Assembly: GCA_963775635.1 (NCBI GenBank)
Contig: CAVZJO010000006.1
Location: forward strand, 62,001 to 126,000
Direction: 5' to 3'
From: JALORV01 sp963775635
Lineage (GTDB): Bacteria; Pseudomonadota; Gammaproteobacteria; Burkholderiales; Burkholderiaceae_F
DNA: 64,000 nucleotides
Shown: positions 9,007 through 17,923 of the stretch, piece after piece
Layout: each line of letters starts with the position of its first letter
How positions within the stretch are numbered: the first letter of the stretch is position 1
Translations under genes and position numbers: made by a program
Notes under the pieces: model-generated
The model's input: the letters and a program-made list of their open reading frames with translations, nothing else
The model's database searches: none
Told to the model about the DNA's origin: nothing

Positions 9007-9489
9007 ACGCGGCACGGCGCCTCCGCGTTCATCTGCGGCGAGCGCCTGCAGGTAGGCGGCGAATTCCGGATCCTCGCCCTTCAGCAGTTGCGGCAGCCGA
9101 TAGTAGAAGTCGTCACGTCGCACCCACTGCCGCATGAAGTCCTCCCATGAATTCCAGCGGCGCTTCTGCGACGCCGTCATGTCGTCGTCATACGCCGTCA
9201 GGTAGGCGCGCTCGAGCAGCGATATCAGCATGTCGAAGATCAGAAGCATGCGCTCCTGCTGCTCGGAGCTGAGGTCGGGTGTGGGCAGGTCGCTGCGCAG
9301 TCGCAGGTCCGGGTTGTCGATGACGACCTTCAGGAAGTCGTTGTAGGCGTCCGAGAGCAGCTGGTAGACCTCGTCTTCTTCGTTGGCGCGCTCCTTGCGC
9401 TGTTCGTAGAAGAACAGCGCGATCGCCAGCGGCAGGCCGATGACGGTCACCACGTAACTGGCGATCTCCCAGTTCTGCAATTCCAGCAT
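9004..9489 (-). CDS. Single-pass membrane protein of unknown function
   Basis: 161 residues from ATG 9489. One N-terminal membrane helix (IASYVVTVIGLPLAIALFFYE) is followed by an acidic, helical cytoplasmic region rich in Asp/Glu and aromatic residues (WEDFMRQWVRRDDFYYRL). I do not recognise the family by name; a similar one-helix plus DUF4760-like architecture is common. A longer frame starting at 9582 has no good ribosome site. The stop codon TAG overlaps the right end of the MITE-like element. Confidence 0.6.
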   Translation of the reverse strand: MLELQNWEIASYVVTVIGLPLAIALFFYEQRKERANEEDEVYQLLSDAYNDFLKVVIDNPDLRLRSDLPTPDLSSEQQERMLLIFDMLISLLERAYLTAYDDDMTASQKRRWNSWEDFMRQWVRRDDFYYRLPQLLKGEDPEFAAYLQALAADERGGAVPR

Positions 9490-9701
9490 TAGATCGCCGC
9501 GAGTCGCGATTGATCGAGTTCGGCCATGAAGCACATTCTGGACGAAGACTTGTCGTCTGGACGACAGCGGTTCGAACATCATCGACGTACCGTTGAGCGC
9601 GCAGCAACCCTGCGGGGACGACCATTCGCGGTTGCTGCGTTAAGCTAGCCGACCACGTGCCCGCCCGAGGCGCGGAACAAGAACGACGGAGACAGCCCAT
9701 C

Positions 9702-11651
9702 GTGGCGGAGCCGCTGACCGCTGACACGTTTCCCCGACTGCTGATGCTGCACGCACGGCAGCGTCCGGGAGCCACCGCGATCCGGGAGAAAGATCTCGGC
9801 ATCTGGCAGGGACGGAGCTGGTCGCAGGCTCTGGTCGAGGTGTACCAACTGGCCGCCGGGCTGCATCAAGCGGGATTCCGACGCGGCGAACACCTGGCGA
9901 TCATCGGAGAAAACCGGCCGCGCCTGTACTTCACGATGATCGCGGTCCAGTGCTTGGGCGGCATTCCGGTGCCGATGTACCAGGACGCGGTGGCCGCCGA
10001 AATGGCGTTCGTTTTCGACAACGCCGAGATCAAGTTCGCCGTCGTCGAGGACCAGGAACAGGTCGACAAGCTGCTGGAGGTCCGCGAGACCGTTCCGCAC
10101 CTCAAGCGGATCGTCTACGAGGATCCGCGCGGCCTGCGTAACTACGATCAGCCCGGACTGGCGTCCTACGAGCAAATCCGCGCGCTGGGCGAACAGCTTT
10201 TGAAAGAACGCCCGGAGCTAGTCGAGGAGGAGATCGCAAAGGGCCGGGCCGACGACGTCGCCGCGATGTTTTATACGTCCGGTACCACGGCCAATCCGAA
10301 AGGTGTCGTGCTCGGCTACACGAATCTGCTGTCGGCCGGCCGCGCCGGCGCGACGATGGAAGGTTTGGGCGCCAGCGAAGAGGTGCTTGCCTATCTGCCG
10401 ATGGCGTGGATCGGGCAGAACATCTTTTCGTACACGCAGTGGCTCGTGTGCGGTTTTACAGTCAACTGCCCGGAGTCCGCGGCCACCGTCAGCGCGGACA
10501 TGCGAGAAATCGGTCCGACCTATTACTTTGCGCCGCCACGGGTGCTCGAGGCGCTGCTGACTCAGGTCATGATTCGCATGGAGGATGCGTCCGCGCCCAA
10601 GCGCCACATGTTCCATTACTTCATGAGTGTTGCGCGCCGTGTGGGCGGTCGACTGCTCGACAAGCAGCCGGTCAGTTTTTTCGACCGCATGTTGTATGCG
10701 CTCGGCGACTGGTTCGTTTACGCGCCGCTGCGCAACTCACTCGGCATGAGCCGCATCCGCGTGGCCTACACCGCCGGCGAGGCGATCGGACCGGATCTGT
10801 TCACGTTCTACCGGTCGCTCGGCATCAACCTGAAGCAACTGTACGGCTCGACCGAAACCTCGGTGTTCGTCTGCGTACAGCCCAACGGCAGTGTCAGGCC
10901 CGACACGGTCGGCCCGCCGGTGTCCGGCGTCGAGATCCGCCTGACCGATGCCGGAGAGATCCTGATCCGCTCGCCCGGTCTGTTCCGCGAGTACTACAAG
11001 GCTCCGGAAGCGACCCGTGAAGCGAAGGATGCAGAGGGCTGGTTCCACACCGGCGATGCCGGGTATTTCGACGCGGAAGGCCAGCTGAAGATCATTGACC
11101 GCGCCAAGGACGTCGGTCGGCTGGCCGACGGGACACTGTTCGCGCCCAAGTACATCGAGAACAAGCTGAAGTTCTTTCCGATCATCAAGGAAGCAGTCGC
11201 GTTCGGCCATGGACGCGACACCGTGTGCGCATTCATCAACATCGACATGGAGGCGGTCGGCAACTGGGCCGAGCGGCGCAACCTGCCGTATTCGGGATAC
11301 ACCGACCTCGCCACCAAGCCCGAGGTAATCGAACTGATCAGGGAATCGGTCGAGAAGGTCAACGCGGACCTCGCCGACGATCCGAAGCTCGCCAATGCGC
11401 AGATCCGCCGCTTCATCGTTCTTCACAAAGAGCTTGACGCGGACGACGAGGAGCTGACGCGCACGCGCAAGGTCCGTCGGCGCTTCATCCAGGACAAGTA
11501 CGACTTGCTGGTCGAGGCAATGTACGGCGGACGCGCCGAACAGCACATCGAAACCATGGTTCGTTTCGAGGACGGGCGCACCGGCAAGATCGCCGCTACG
11601 CTGAAAGTGCGCGACGCCAAGACGTTTTCGCCGGTGAAGAAGGCGGCGTGA
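9702..11651 (+). CDS. AMP-binding long-chain-type acyl-CoA synthetase
   Basis: Adenylate-forming ligase that activates a carboxylic acid to its acyl-CoA. All family signatures are visible: the phosphate loop MFYTSGTTANPKGVV (about residue 190), PMAWIGQN, LYGSTETSVFV, GWFHTGDAGYFD, and the hinge/Lys region IIDRAKDVGRLADG. The size (about 649 residues) and the extended C-terminal lid match bacterial FadD15-like long-chain enzymes. GTG 9702 is chosen because GGAG lies 10 bases upstream. The stop overlaps the start of the ABC ATPase gene (TGATG), tying it to the transporter operon. The substrate is probably what the transporter imports. Confidence 0.88.
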   Translation: MAEPLTADTFPRLLMLHARQRPGATAIREKDLGIWQGRSWSQALVEVYQLAAGLHQAGFRRGEHLAIIGENRPRLYFTMIAVQCLGGIPVPMYQDAVAAEMAFVFDNAEIKFAVVEDQEQVDKLLEVRETVPHLKRIVYEDPRGLRNYDQPGLASYEQIRALGEQLLKERPELVEEEIAKGRADDVAAMFYTSGTTANPKGVVLGYTNLLSAGRAGATMEGLGASEEVLAYLPMAWIGQNIFSYTQWLVCGFTVNCPESAATVSADMREIGPTYYFAPPRVLEALLTQVMIRMEDASAPKRHMFHYFMSVARRVGGRLLDKQPVSFFDRMLYALGDWFVYAPLRNSLGMSRIRVAYTAGEAIGPDLFTFYRSLGINLKQLYGSTETSVFVCVQPNGSVRPDTVGPPVSGVEIRLTDAGEILIRSPGLFREYYKAPEATREAKDAEGWFHTGDAGYFDAEGQLKIIDRAKDVGRLADGTLFAPKYIENKLKFFPIIKEAVAFGHGRDTVCAFINIDMEAVGNWAERRNLPYSGYTDLATKPEVIELIRESVEKVNADLADDPKLANAQIRRFIVLHKELDADDEELTRTRKVRRRFIQDKYDLLVEAMYGGRAEQHIETMVRFEDGRTGKIAATLKVRDAKTFSPVKKAA

Positions 11652-12699
11652 TGGCGCTCGGACTCGCGCGTATGGAGTGCGATCGCCTGCCTGGTGGTGG
11701 GCGCGCCGGTGGCCGCGTGGGGTCTGGCCAATGGTTCATTGCTCGTCGGCTTGGCAGGGCTCGCGCTGGTGCTGGTGTTCGTCTACCTGGTGGTGGAAGC
11801 GATGAACCAGGCCGCCAAACCGAAGCACGAGATTCGGAAGTCGTCGACTCCGGCGTGGGACATGAAGGATGTCGAACCGGCGTGCTGCGAAGACGAACGG
11901 CGGAGATTCGCGTTGAATTCTCGTGAGCCCGGCGAGGTGCTGCTCAGCGTCGAGGACGTGTGGTTGTCATTCGGCGGCGTCAAGGCGCTGCAGGGCGTGT
12001 CGTTCGATGTCCGCGAGCACGAGATCCGCGCGATCATCGGTCCCAACGGGGCCGGCAAGAGCTCGATGTTGAACGTCGTCAACGGCGTGTATCACCCGCA
12101 GCAGGGCCGCATTGTTTTCGGCGGCAAGGTGCGGAGCGACGATGGATCCGCACGACGCCGCGGCGCAGGGCTTTGGCCGCACGTTCCAGAGCTTGGCACT
12201 GTTCAAGGGCATGTCGGTCCTCGACAACATCATGACCGGGCGCAACCTGCGCATGCGCACTGGGATCCTGTTGCAGGCGGCGCACCTGGGATTCGCCCGT
12301 CGCGAGGAGTTGCGTCACCGCGAGTTCGTCGAGCACATCATCGATTTCCTCGAGATCCAGCCCTACCGCAAGACGCCGGTCGGGCGGTTGCCGTACGGAT
12401 TGCAGAAACGCGTCGACCTCGGCCGTGCGCTGGCAATGGAACCGAGGATCCTGCTGCTCGACGAACCGATGGCTGGCATGAACCTGGAGGAGAAGCAGGA
12501 CATGTCGCGCTTCGTGCTCGACGTCAATGAAGAGTTCGGCACCACCATCGTTCTGATCGAGCACGACATGGGCGTGGTGATGGACATCTCCGACCGCGTC
12601 GTTGTCCTCGATTACGGCAAGAAGATCGGCGACGGCACGCCCGACGAAGTTCGCAGCAACGAGCAGGTCATAGCCGCCTACCTGGGCGTCGCTCACTGA
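11651..12699 (+). CDS. ABC transporter ATP-binding protein, LivG-like, with N-terminal membrane extension (frameshifted)
   Basis: ATPase of a branched-chain-amino-acid-type (HAAT) importer. The ATPase domain begins near 11935 (VLLSVEDVWLSFGGVKALQG), with Walker A IIGPNGAGKSS, the LivG-specific GFGRTFQSLALFKGM, signature LPYGLQKRVDLGRALA, Walker B ILLLDEPMAGMN and switch IEHDMGVVMDI. An extra base near 12141 breaks the frame in the middle. Unusually, about 85 residues with a membrane helix (SLLVGLAGLALVLVFVYLVVE) precede the ATPase without a stop; the ATG at 11651 needs another one-base break near 11670 to join this helix. The extension could be a separate small membrane gene fused by sequence error. 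Confidence 0.8.
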
Positions 12700-12708
12700 G
12701 GCCGCGGC

Positions 12709-13720
12709 ATGCACGTGCTTGCTAGAAACTGGCCGCTGGCGGTGCTCTTGCTCGGGATCGTGGTGGGAATGGCGGCGCCGCTGGCGTTCGGCTTGTCCGC
12801 GCCGGGCTTTTACGTCGAAGTCCTGCTCGGCGGCCTGATGTCTGGCGTGATGTATTCGCTGGTCGCACTCGGATTCGTGCTGATCTTCAAGGCGTCCGGC
12901 GTGTTCAACTTCGCGCAGGGCGCGATGGTGCTCTTCGCCGCGCTCTCGGTCGCCCGCATCGGGCGAGGTGATGCCCCTGCCGGCCGCGTTCGTGCTGACC
13001 GTCGGCATCATGGCGCTGCTCGCATGGCTGATCGAGCGGCTGGTGCTGCGCCACCTGGTCAACCAGGACGCGGTCGTACTGCTGATGGCGACGCTGGGAG
13101 TCTCCTATTTCTTGGACGGCTTCGGACAGACGATCTGGGGCAGCGACATCTACCGCATCGACACGGGACTGCCGAAGACGCCGTTGCTGGTTGCCGAGAA
13201 GCTCTTCGAAGGCGGCATCCTGATCAACACCGAGGACTTGGTAGCGGCGGCGATCGCCGCCCTGCTGGTGCTCGCGCTCGCCCTGTTTTTTCAGAAGACG
13301 CCGACCGGCCGGGCGCTGCGCGCGGTGGCCGACGATCACCAGGCCGCACAGTCGATCGGAATTCCGTTGAGCACGATCTGGGTCATCGTCTGGACCGTCG
13401 CGGGATTCGTCGCGCTGGTGGCCGGCATGATCTGGGGGTCCAAACTCGGCGTGCAGTTCTCGCTGGCTCTGATCGCGCTTAAGGCGCTACCGGTCGTCAT
13501 CCTCGGCGGATTCACGTCGGTGCCGGGCGCGATACTCGGGGGACTGATCATCGGCGTCGGCGAGAAGTTCGCCGAGGTCTTCCTCGGTCCCATCCTCGTC
13601 AAGCAATTCGATCTCGCCGGCGGCGGCATCGAGAACTGGTTCGCCTACGTGCTGGCGCTGCTGTTCCTGCTGGTCAGGCCCGAGGGACTCTTCGGGGAGA
13701 AGCACATCGACCGCGTCTAG
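12709..13720 (+). CDS. ABC transporter permease, LivH-like (frameshifted)
   Basis: Membrane component of the HAAT importer. The N-terminal part has the typical GGLMSGVMYSLVALGFVLIFKASGVFNFAQG signature, split here only for length. A one-base break near 12962 is followed by the rest of the permease (LLMATLGVSYFLDGFG; GRALRAVADDHQAAQSIGIP; PVVILGGFTSVPGAILGGL). About eight helices in total, roughly 335 residues, the usual length. It starts 9 bases after the ATPase gene. Confidence 0.88.
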
Positions 13721-13738
13721 CGATCGGAAACGCCCAAC

Positions 13739-14803
13739 ATGCTCTATCGCGAAAACGGTCAGTTCAAGGTCTCGTACGCCGAGGATCAGCAGATCCTGCC
13801 GATCGCGCAGGATCGCTGGTTCATGGTTGCGCTGCTCGCTTTCGCCTACCTGGTGATGCCCGCGATCGGTACCGAATACCTGTTCCTGTCGCTGGTGGTT
13901 CCGTTCCTCATCCTGACGATCGCCGCCATCGGACTGAACATCCTGGTCGGCTACTGCGGGCAGATCTCGCTCGGGACCGCGGCTTTCATGGCGGTGGGAG
14001 CCTACGCGGCGTACAACTTCGTCGTCCGCGTGCCCTCGCTCAATTTCCTGCTCGTGTTGGTGCTGTCGGGAGGGATCGCAGCGCTGGTGGGCGTGCTGTT
14101 CGGCGTTCCGAGCCTGCGCATCAAGGGCCTTTATCTGGCGGTCGCGACGCTGGCCGCTCAGTTCTTCATCGACTGGCTGTTCGCGCGCGTCAAATGGTTC
14201 ACGAACTATTCGTCGTCCGGTTCCGTCTCCACGGCTCCGATCGAGATGTTCGGCTGGTCGATCGAGACGCCGGCACAGAAATACCTTTTCGTGCTGACCA
14301 TCGCAGTTGTGATGACGCTTGCGGCCAAGAATCTGGTGCGCGGGCACATCGGACGAGGGTGGATGGCGATTCGCGACATGGACGTCGCGGCCGAGGTAAT
14401 CGGCATCCGGCCGCTGTACGCCAAGTTGTCGGCGTTCGCGGTCAGCTCGTTCTACGCCGGTGTCGCAGGCGCCCTGTGGGGGTTTATCCGACTCGGCGCT
14501 TGGGAACCGTTGGCGTTCAATATCAATCTATCGCTCAACCTGCTGTTCATGATCATCATCGGCGGCATGGGATCGCTGCTGGGCTCGTACTTCGGCGCTG
14601 CGTTCATCGTGATCCTGCCGCTGCTGCTGAATCAGGCGCCCGGCTGGTTCGGCGTCGAGCTGTCGACGGCCTTGGTGTCGCACCTGGAGGCGATGATCTT
14701 CGGCAGCTTGATCGTGTTCTTCCTGATCGCCGAGCCGCACGGCCTTGCGCGGCTGTGGGCGATCGGCAAGGAAAAGCTGAGACTATGGCCGTTCCCGCAT
14801 TGA
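13739..14803 (+). CDS. ABC transporter permease, LivM-like
   Basis: Second permease of the importer, 354 residues and intact. Signatures include LNILVGYCGQISLGTAAFMAVGAYAA (shortened: NILVGYCGQISLG), SLRIKGLYLAVATLAAQF, GWMAIRDMDVAAEVIGI and MIIIGGMGSLLGSYFGAAFI. A hydrophilic N-terminal segment of about 25 residues precedes the first helix. It pairs with the LivH-like permease 18 bases upstream. Confidence 0.92.
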   Translation: MLYRENGQFKVSYAEDQQILPIAQDRWFMVALLAFAYLVMPAIGTEYLFLSLVVPFLILTIAAIGLNILVGYCGQISLGTAAFMAVGAYAAYNFVVRVPSLNFLLVLVLSGGIAALVGVLFGVPSLRIKGLYLAVATLAAQFFIDWLFARVKWFTNYSSSGSVSTAPIEMFGWSIETPAQKYLFVLTIAVVMTLAAKNLVRGHIGRGWMAIRDMDVAAEVIGIRPLYAKLSAFAVSSFYAGVAGALWGFIRLGAWEPLAFNINLSLNLLFMIIIGGMGSLLGSYFGAAFIVILPLLLNQAPGWFGVELSTALVSHLEAMIFGSLIVFFLIAEPHGLARLWAIGKEKLRLWPFPH

Positions 14804-14864
14804 GGTCCACGGAGCAGACGGCCGACCACAGAAAACGGTGGACCCGTACATCAAGGAGACAGCA

Positions 14865-16307
14865 ATGGCAAAGATGTTCAAATTGGATCGCGGCGCTTCG
14901 CGATCGCGGTGGCGGGGTCTCGCCGCTGTCGCTTGCGCTCGCGCTATCCTGCCGACGCAGCCGGCGCACAGACGAAGGCGGCGCCGGCTGCCGCGAGCAA
15001 GGGAGAGCAGTTCTTCCCGGTCCTCGTGTATCGGACCGGCGCCTACGCGCCCAACGGCACGCCCTGGGCCAACGGCTTACGTCGACTACCTGAAGCTGGT
15101 GAATGCTCAGGGCGGAATCAACGGCGTGAAAATCACCTGGGAAGAGTGCGAGACTCGGCTACGCGACCGACCGCGGGGTCGAGTGCTACGAACGGCTGAA
15201 GACAAAGCCGAACGTTTCCGCGGTCCAGCCCGCTGTCGACCGGCATCACGTTCGCGCTGACCGACAAGACTCCGACGGACAAGATCCCGCTGATCACGGC
15301 CGGCTACGGACGCTCCGAATCGGTCGAAGGCGAGGCGTTTCCGTGGAACTTCCCGCTGATGGGCACCTACTGGGATGCGGCCGACATCCTGTACAGCACG
15401 TCGGCAAGCTCAACGGCGGCGTCGACAAGCTGAAGGGCAAGAAGATCGCGCTCGTCTATCACGACTCGCCGTATGGCAAGGAGCCGATCGCACTGCTGCA
15501 GGAGCGCGCCAAGCTGCACGGCTTCGAGCTGATCACCATTCCGGTCACGCATCCGGGCGTCGAGCAGAAGGCGGCATGGCTGCAGATCCGTCAGAACCGG
15601 CCGGACTATGTGTTCCTGTGGGGCTGGGGCGTGATGAACTCGACGGCGCTTGCGCGAGGCGGTGGCCACCGGCTACCCGCGCGACAAGATGTACGGCGTG
15701 TGGTGGGCGGCAGCAGAGCCCGATGTCACGCCGGTCGGTGCCGATGCCAAGGGCTACAACGGGCTGGCGCTGCAGCATGGCGCCGGTCGCGCCAAGGTGC
15801 ACGAGGAAATCCTGAAGCAGGTCCACGACAAGGGCCAGGGCACCGGCCCGAAGGAGGAGGTGGGCTCGGTGCTCTACACGCGCGGCATGATCAGCGCGAT
15901 GCTGCCAGGTCGAAGGCGTGCGCCAGGCGCAGTTGCGCTACGGGCAGAAGCCGCTGACCGGCGAGCAGGTACGTTACGGTCTCGAAAACCTCAACCTCGA
16001 CGCCAAGCGGCTCGAGGCGCTCGGCCTTGCCGGCGTGATGAAGCCGCTGGCGACGAACTGCCGCGACCACGCCGGGGCGCGCAGCGCTCGCATCCAGCAG
16101 TGGGACGGCACCAAATGGGTGTTCACGTCGGATTTCTATGAAGCGGACAACCAGATCATCAAGCCGATGATCAAGAGCGCCGCTCAGAAATACGTCGCCG
16201 ACAAGAAGCTGACGATGCGCAGCTGCGCGTCGGAGATGGCGGATGCCGACAAGGCGATGGCGGGCAAGACGCCTGCCCCCGCGGCAGTCGTTCCAGCCAA
16301 GAAGTAG
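14865..16307 (+). CDS. ABC transporter substrate-binding protein (multiple frameshifts)
   Basis: Periplasmic HAAT-type binding protein, start supported by AAGGAG 6 bases before ATG 14865. Frame-by-frame reading restores a signal peptide (FAIAVAG..., LALALS), then GEQFFPVLVYRTGAYAPNG, VDYLKLVNAQGGINGVKI, TDRGVECYERLKTK, ITAGYGRSESVEGEAFPWN, KKIALVYHDSPYGKEPIALL and a C-terminal domain ending PAPAAVVPAKK. At least seven one-base breaks are needed (around 14900-14940, 15077, 15150, 15230, 15390, 15650, 15908), far more than in the neighbours. Either this stretch was sequenced poorly or the gene is decaying; conserved residues on both sides of each break favour error. Confidence 0.8.
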
Positions 16308-16359
16308 TTGCGGGAACCCGGCCGCTGCGGCGGCCGGACTGCACCCACAGAGTCCCACG

Positions 16360-17181
16360 ATGACGACACCGCTGCTCAACGTCAACGGCATCGAGGTGAT
16401 CTACAACCACGTGATCCTCGTGCTGAAGGGCGTTTCGCTGACCGTTTCCGAGGGCGGAATCGTTGCCCTGCTCGGGGCCAACGGGGCCGGCAAGACGACG
16501 ACGCTGCGTGCCGTGTCGAACCTGCTTCACGGCGAGCGCGGCGAGGTGACCAAGGGCTCGATCGAATACCGCGGCGAGAAGATCGAAAAACTGACCGCCT
16601 ACGATCTCGTCAAGCGCGGCGTGGTGCAGGTCATGGAGGGGAGGCGTTGCTTCGCCCACCTCACGGTCGAGGACAACCTACTGTCCGGCGCCTACTCGCG
16701 CGGCGCGTCAGGGCGCGGCAAGTCGCGGGCTGAGGTCGCGGCCGATCTCGAAAAGGTCTACGGCTATTTTCCGCGGCTGAAGCAGCGCAGGGCCAGTCAA
16801 TCGGGCTACACCTCCGGCGGCGAGCAGCAGATGACGGCGATTGGCCGCGCGCTGATGGCGCGACCTTCGATGATCCTGCTGGACGAACCCTCGATGGGAC
16901 TGGCGCCGCAGGTAGTCGAAGAGATCTTCGCCATCGTGCAGGATCTCAACAAGAAAGAGCGCGTGTCGTTCCTGCTCGCCGAGCAGAACACGAACATCGC
17001 ACTGCGTTTCGCCGACTACGGATACATCCTCGAAAACGGCCGCGTCGTCATGGACGGCAAGGCCGAATCGCTGCGCGAGAACGAAGACGTCAAGGAGTTC
17101 TACCTCGGGCTGTCCAAGGCGGGTCGCAAGAGCTTCCGCGACGCGAAGTTCTACAAGCGCCGCAAGCGCTGGCTCGCCTGA
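16360..17181 (+). CDS. ABC transporter ATP-binding protein, LivF-like
   Basis: Second ATPase of the importer, 273 residues from ATG 16360. Walker A LLGANGAGKTTTLRAVS, signature TSGGEQQMTAIGRALM, Walker B MILLDEPSMGLAPQVVEEIF, and AEQNTNIALRFADYGYILENG are intact. The gene completes the ATPase-permease-permease-binding protein-ATPase set. The C-terminal tail (KSFRDAKFYKRRKRWL) is longer and more basic than in amino-acid LivF proteins, a feature of the aromatic/fatty-acid-associated subgroup (recalled, not computed). Confidence 0.92.
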   Translation: MTTPLLNVNGIEVIYNHVILVLKGVSLTVSEGGIVALLGANGAGKTTTLRAVSNLLHGERGEVTKGSIEYRGEKIEKLTAYDLVKRGVVQVMEGRRCFAHLTVEDNLLSGAYSRGASGRGKSRAEVAADLEKVYGYFPRLKQRRASQSGYTSGGEQQMTAIGRALMARPSMILLDEPSMGLAPQVVEEIFAIVQDLNKKERVSFLLAEQNTNIALRFADYGYILENGRVVMDGKAESLRENEDVKEFYLGLSKAGRKSFRDAKFYKRRKRWLA

Positions 17182-17183
17182 CG

Positions 17184-17220
17184 GTCTGCGCGGCGATCAT
17201 CGCGCCGTGCGGGTATTTTT
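17184..17220 (+). terminator. Possible terminator after the LivF-like gene
   Basis: An imperfect GC-rich hairpin around CGGCGATCATCGCGCCG is followed by TATTTTT. The stem contains a bulge and the T-run is short, so this is a weak candidate; the downstream genes are on the same strand and could be read through. Confidence 0.3.
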
Positions 17221-17272
17221 CAGCATGCGTGGACTGGCATCGGCTGCGGTCCATGCCAACCAGGGAGGACCG

Positions 17273-17633
17273 ATGGCCACAGCGAAAGCCGCAAGGAAGA
17301 AATCGCGCCGCACGGTGATGTACAGCAGCGGTGGCAAGAAGCTCTATGCAGTGCGTGACGCGAGCGGGAAGTTCAAGGACATCCAGCAGTATTCGCGAGC
17401 TCACGCGATGGACATCAAGCGTGGATCGGCCGCCGAGGGCAAGGTAGCCGCGAAGAAGGCCGCGACCAAGAAAGCGGCGGAGGTCGGCGGGCGCCAAGAA
17501 GGCCGCACGGAAGTCGACGGTCAAGCGCGCCGTGAAGAAGACTTCCAAGCGGGTAACCACAGCCAGGAAGGCCGCCGGTAAATTGGCGGGTCGACTGCGC
17601 TCTGCGGTAGCCCGCGTTCGAGCGAAGCTGTAG
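17273..17633 (+). CDS. Histone H1-like Lys/Ala-rich protein (frameshifted)
   Basis: ATG 17273 follows GGGAGG. The N-terminal 45 residues form a small domain (TVMYSSGGKKLYAVRDASGK; QQYSRAHAMDIKRG), after which the protein becomes Lys/Ala-rich. A one-base break near 17480 restores the tail AGAKKAARKSTVKRAVKK...TARKAAGKLAGRLR to the TAG at 17633, giving about 119 residues. Such KAAK-rich tails bind nucleic acid nonspecifically (bacterial H1-like, AlgP-like). Its place in a transport operon may be accidental. A second protein with a similar tail lies at 19195-19914. Confidence 0.65.
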
Positions 17634-17659
17634 CCGCCGCGCGCACGTCCAGATCGCCG

Positions 17660-17897
17660 ATGAAGGAGAAGAGCGCCAGAACGGCGGGATGCGCAGGCTT
17701 GCGCGCACTGGCGATACTCGCTCTGTCGACGCTGGCGCACGGCCGCGGCGTTGGGCTGCTCGCCGGGCAAAGATGAACCGGCGGCGACCCCACTGCCGAC
17801 GCGGCAGACGACGATCGATCCGGTCATCCAGAAACTCGACGCCGCTCAGCAGGAAGCAGAGCGTAGGCGAGCGGAGATCGAAAGCGCCAGCAAGTAG
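17660..17897 (+). CDS. Small lipoprotein (frameshifted)
   Basis: Translation from ATG 17660 gives a basic start and hydrophobic core (LRALAILALSTLA); one base break near 17745 then leads to the lipobox ALGC followed by SPGKDEPAATPLPTR and a charged helix IQKLDAAQQEAERRRAEIE, ending at TAG 17897. The restored product is about 78 residues, with a lipid-anchored Cys near residue 31. It fits neatly between the H1-like gene and the ligase gene. No family name can be given, and without the frame correction there is no gene here. Confidence 0.5.
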
Positions 17898-17923
17898 AGA
17901 GCAATCCGTTTCAGGACCAGTGA

